Source of the DNA: JAPULR01 sp965238215
GTDB taxonomy: Bacteria; Chloroflexota; Dehalococcoidia; Lucifugimonadales; GCA-2712585
Length of the DNA: 64,000 bases
NCBI GenBank assembly: GCA_965238215.1
Contig: OZ250180.1
Span: 62,001 to 126,000, forward strand
Reading direction: 5' to 3'
The position numbers and the translations under genes are program-made. The notes under the pieces are model-generated. The model was not told the DNA's origin, searched no databases, and saw nothing but the letters and a program-made list of their open reading frames with translations. Below, piece by piece: positions 63,012-64,000 of this stretch. Each line of letters opens with the position of its first letter. Position 1 is the stretch's first letter.

Positions 63012-63868
63012 AAACCGCCTCCCTTATGAGACGAGTTTCTCATTGACGCAATTGTCTCCGCCGGCTTGGACCCGTTAGCCGGTCCGATGAGGCTCACGGC
63101 CATAGAGCCGGTGACCGGGTCCTGGTATACCGCCGCCTTCACCTTGAAGACCGTTTCTATCAGCCTGGGAGTGAGAACATCCTCCGGCAATCCCGTGGCA
63201 ATAACCTTCCCTCCAGACATGACCACCAGCTTGTCACAGTATCGGGCAGCCATGGAAAGATCATGGAAGGCGGCAACCGCGGTCAAGCCGTCGTCCACCA
63301 GCTGTCTGACAAGGCCCAAGACTATGAGTTGGTGTAGGACATCAAGGTTCGACGTCGGCTCGTCCAGCAGGAGCATTCGTGGCTGCTGGGCAAGGGCCCG
63401 CGCAAGGAAGACCCGTTGCCTCTCGCCACCGGACAACGTGTCCAGAGTCCTGTGGGCAAACTGGTCAGTTTCAGTAATAGCCATGGCTTTACTGGCGATT
63501 CGTTCATCCGCCTTACCCTCTACCTGAAACCGCCCCAGATGAGGGTAACGGCCCATTAGCACCAGCTCCATGGAGGTGAATCCATGGGTGTATGGGGCAA
63601 TTTGGGGCACCAGTGCGAGGCCCGCGGCCACGTCCTTGGCCGTCATGGCTTTAAGGTCGCGGCCCTCCAGCACCACGGTGCCGTCTTGACAGCGGAGGAT
63701 GCCGGATATGGCCCGAAGGAGGGTCGACTTTCCCGCACCATTGGGGCCTATCAGCCCGACCATTTGTCCCTTTTCCACACGGAGGTCCACATTATCAAGC
63801 AGCCACTGGGCTTCTATCCGGTAAGAGAGGTCTTGAGCTGCGACGGCCTCTGCCCTGCTATCTTTCAC
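63008..63868 (-). CDS. ABC transporter ATP-binding protein (corrinoid/iron-siderophore type)
   Basis: A 286-residue ABC ATPase of the BtuD/FecE/HmuV type. It has Walker A GPNGAGKST, the Q-loop LVPQIAP, signature LSGGERQRV, Walker B MLLLDEPTSNLD and a switch His in VAAFHDLS. The C-terminal ~40 residues beyond the core are Ser/Pro-rich. With the binding-protein gene directly upstream it should import a corrinoid; this follows from the cob genes downstream. No permease (BtuC) is present between them, so the permease gene must lie further upstream, beyond the window. GTG 63868 is the start, with GGAG 9-10 nt upstream. Confidence 0.92.
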   Translation of the reverse strand: MKDSRAEAVAAQDLSYRIEAQWLLDNVDLRVEKGQMVGLIGPNGAGKSTLLRAISGILRCQDGTVVLEGRDLKAMTAKDVAAGLALVPQIAPYTHGFTSMELVLMGRYPHLGRFQVEGKADERIASKAMAITETDQFAHRTLDTLSGGERQRVFLARALAQQPRMLLLDEPTSNLDVLHQLIVLGLVRQLVDDGLTAVAAFHDLSMAARYCDKLVVMSGGKVIATGLPEDVLTPRLIETVFKVKAAVYQDPVTGSMAVSLIGPANGSKPAETIASMRNSSHKGGGL

Positions 63869-63874
63869 GTTAGG

Positions 63875-64000
63875 TCACTCCACCAAGCTAAAAGTGGGGG
63901 AGGGCTCTTCGGAAAAGGCGTCCGGCCAGAGAATCCGCGCCAGCCTCTCGGCACCGAGAATGTTCCAGTAGGAGAGAGTCGTAACGTGCTTGCTCTCCAA
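63875..64000 (-). CDS. Periplasmic corrinoid/iron binding protein, C-terminal end only
   Basis: The frame enters at the right edge and ends at TGA 63875-63877, 41 residues. It reads LESKHVTTLSYWNILGAERL, then ARILWPDAF, and ends PTFSLVE. The VTTLSYWNILGAERLA segment is the usual C-terminal helix region of BtuF/FecB-type ABC binding proteins. It lies 6 nt before the ATPase start, so they share a transcript. The rest of the gene is outside the window. Confidence 0.7.
   Translation of the reverse strand: MESKHVTTLSYWNILGAERLARILWPDAFSEEPSPTFSLVE

Noticed and set aside
1..64000. Insertion sequences, integrases or att sites explaining the damaged region
   Set aside because: No transposase, integrase, terminal inverted repeat or tRNA target was seen anywhere in the window.

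Overview
The window reads as a bacterial chromosome segment with moderate GC, dense genes and frequent GTG/TTG starts. The gene content (Rieske, GMC and amidohydrolase enzymes, a form II Cox cluster, DUF1800/NHL genes, corrinoid salvage) resembles marine Chloroflexota of the SAR202/Dehalococcoidia type. That placement is inferred from protein style only, because no rRNA or tRNA gene is visible. Large FN3-LRR, cadherin-like and TPR surface proteins would fit a host-associated (for example sponge) relative, also an inference.

Layout. 0-26 kb is mostly intact: a partial SRPBCC gene, a Rieske-domain protein, a GMC oxidoreductase, an MFS exporter, a VWA lipoprotein divergent from an HTH-TM-TPR protein, an S9 peptidase, a damaged histidine kinase, a seven-FN3/eleven-LRR lipoprotein, an orphan DppB-type permease, a benzoylformate-decarboxylase-like ThDP enzyme, a methyltransferase with a premature TGA, and a cadherin-like membrane protein. 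26-49 kb is an accessory region full of broken genes: phosphotriesterase-like, sulfite-oxidase remnant, MacB-type ABC ATPase and permease, DUF2269, retropepsin-like, Na+/solute symporter, FAD oxidoreductase, a GPP34-cytochrome P450 fusion, an MMPL/RND exporter and a Rieske oxygenase. Intact genes are interspersed: amidohydrolase, EamA, cupin, STAS, a winged-helix regulator with its membrane partner, a double-cache lipoprotein, an alpha/beta hydrolase, NHL and DUF1800.

Inside that region, at 43055-43663, lies a lipoprotein redoxin whose active-site cysteine codon is TGA (W-U-P-V-C), followed after 11 nt by a small hairpin fitting a bacterial SECIS element. It is a probable selenoprotein, though a nonsense mutation must be excluded because neighbours carry nonsense codons.

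49-64 kb is intact: a large BNR/Asp-box protein; coxG divergent from coxSLM-D-E (molybdenum hydroxylase with AYRGAGR active-site loop plus MoxR/VWA maturation factors); and a minus-strand corrinoid salvage operon (binding protein, ATPase, cobO, cobT, cobS, cobC, cobU) with several 4-nt stop/start overlaps.

Regulatory signals include a strong promoter with a 17-bp palindrome over the -10 box upstream of the membrane protein/winged-helix pair, two putative leaderless promoters with the same TATAAT-TCCNCC-ATG layout, and several long inverted-repeat terminators.
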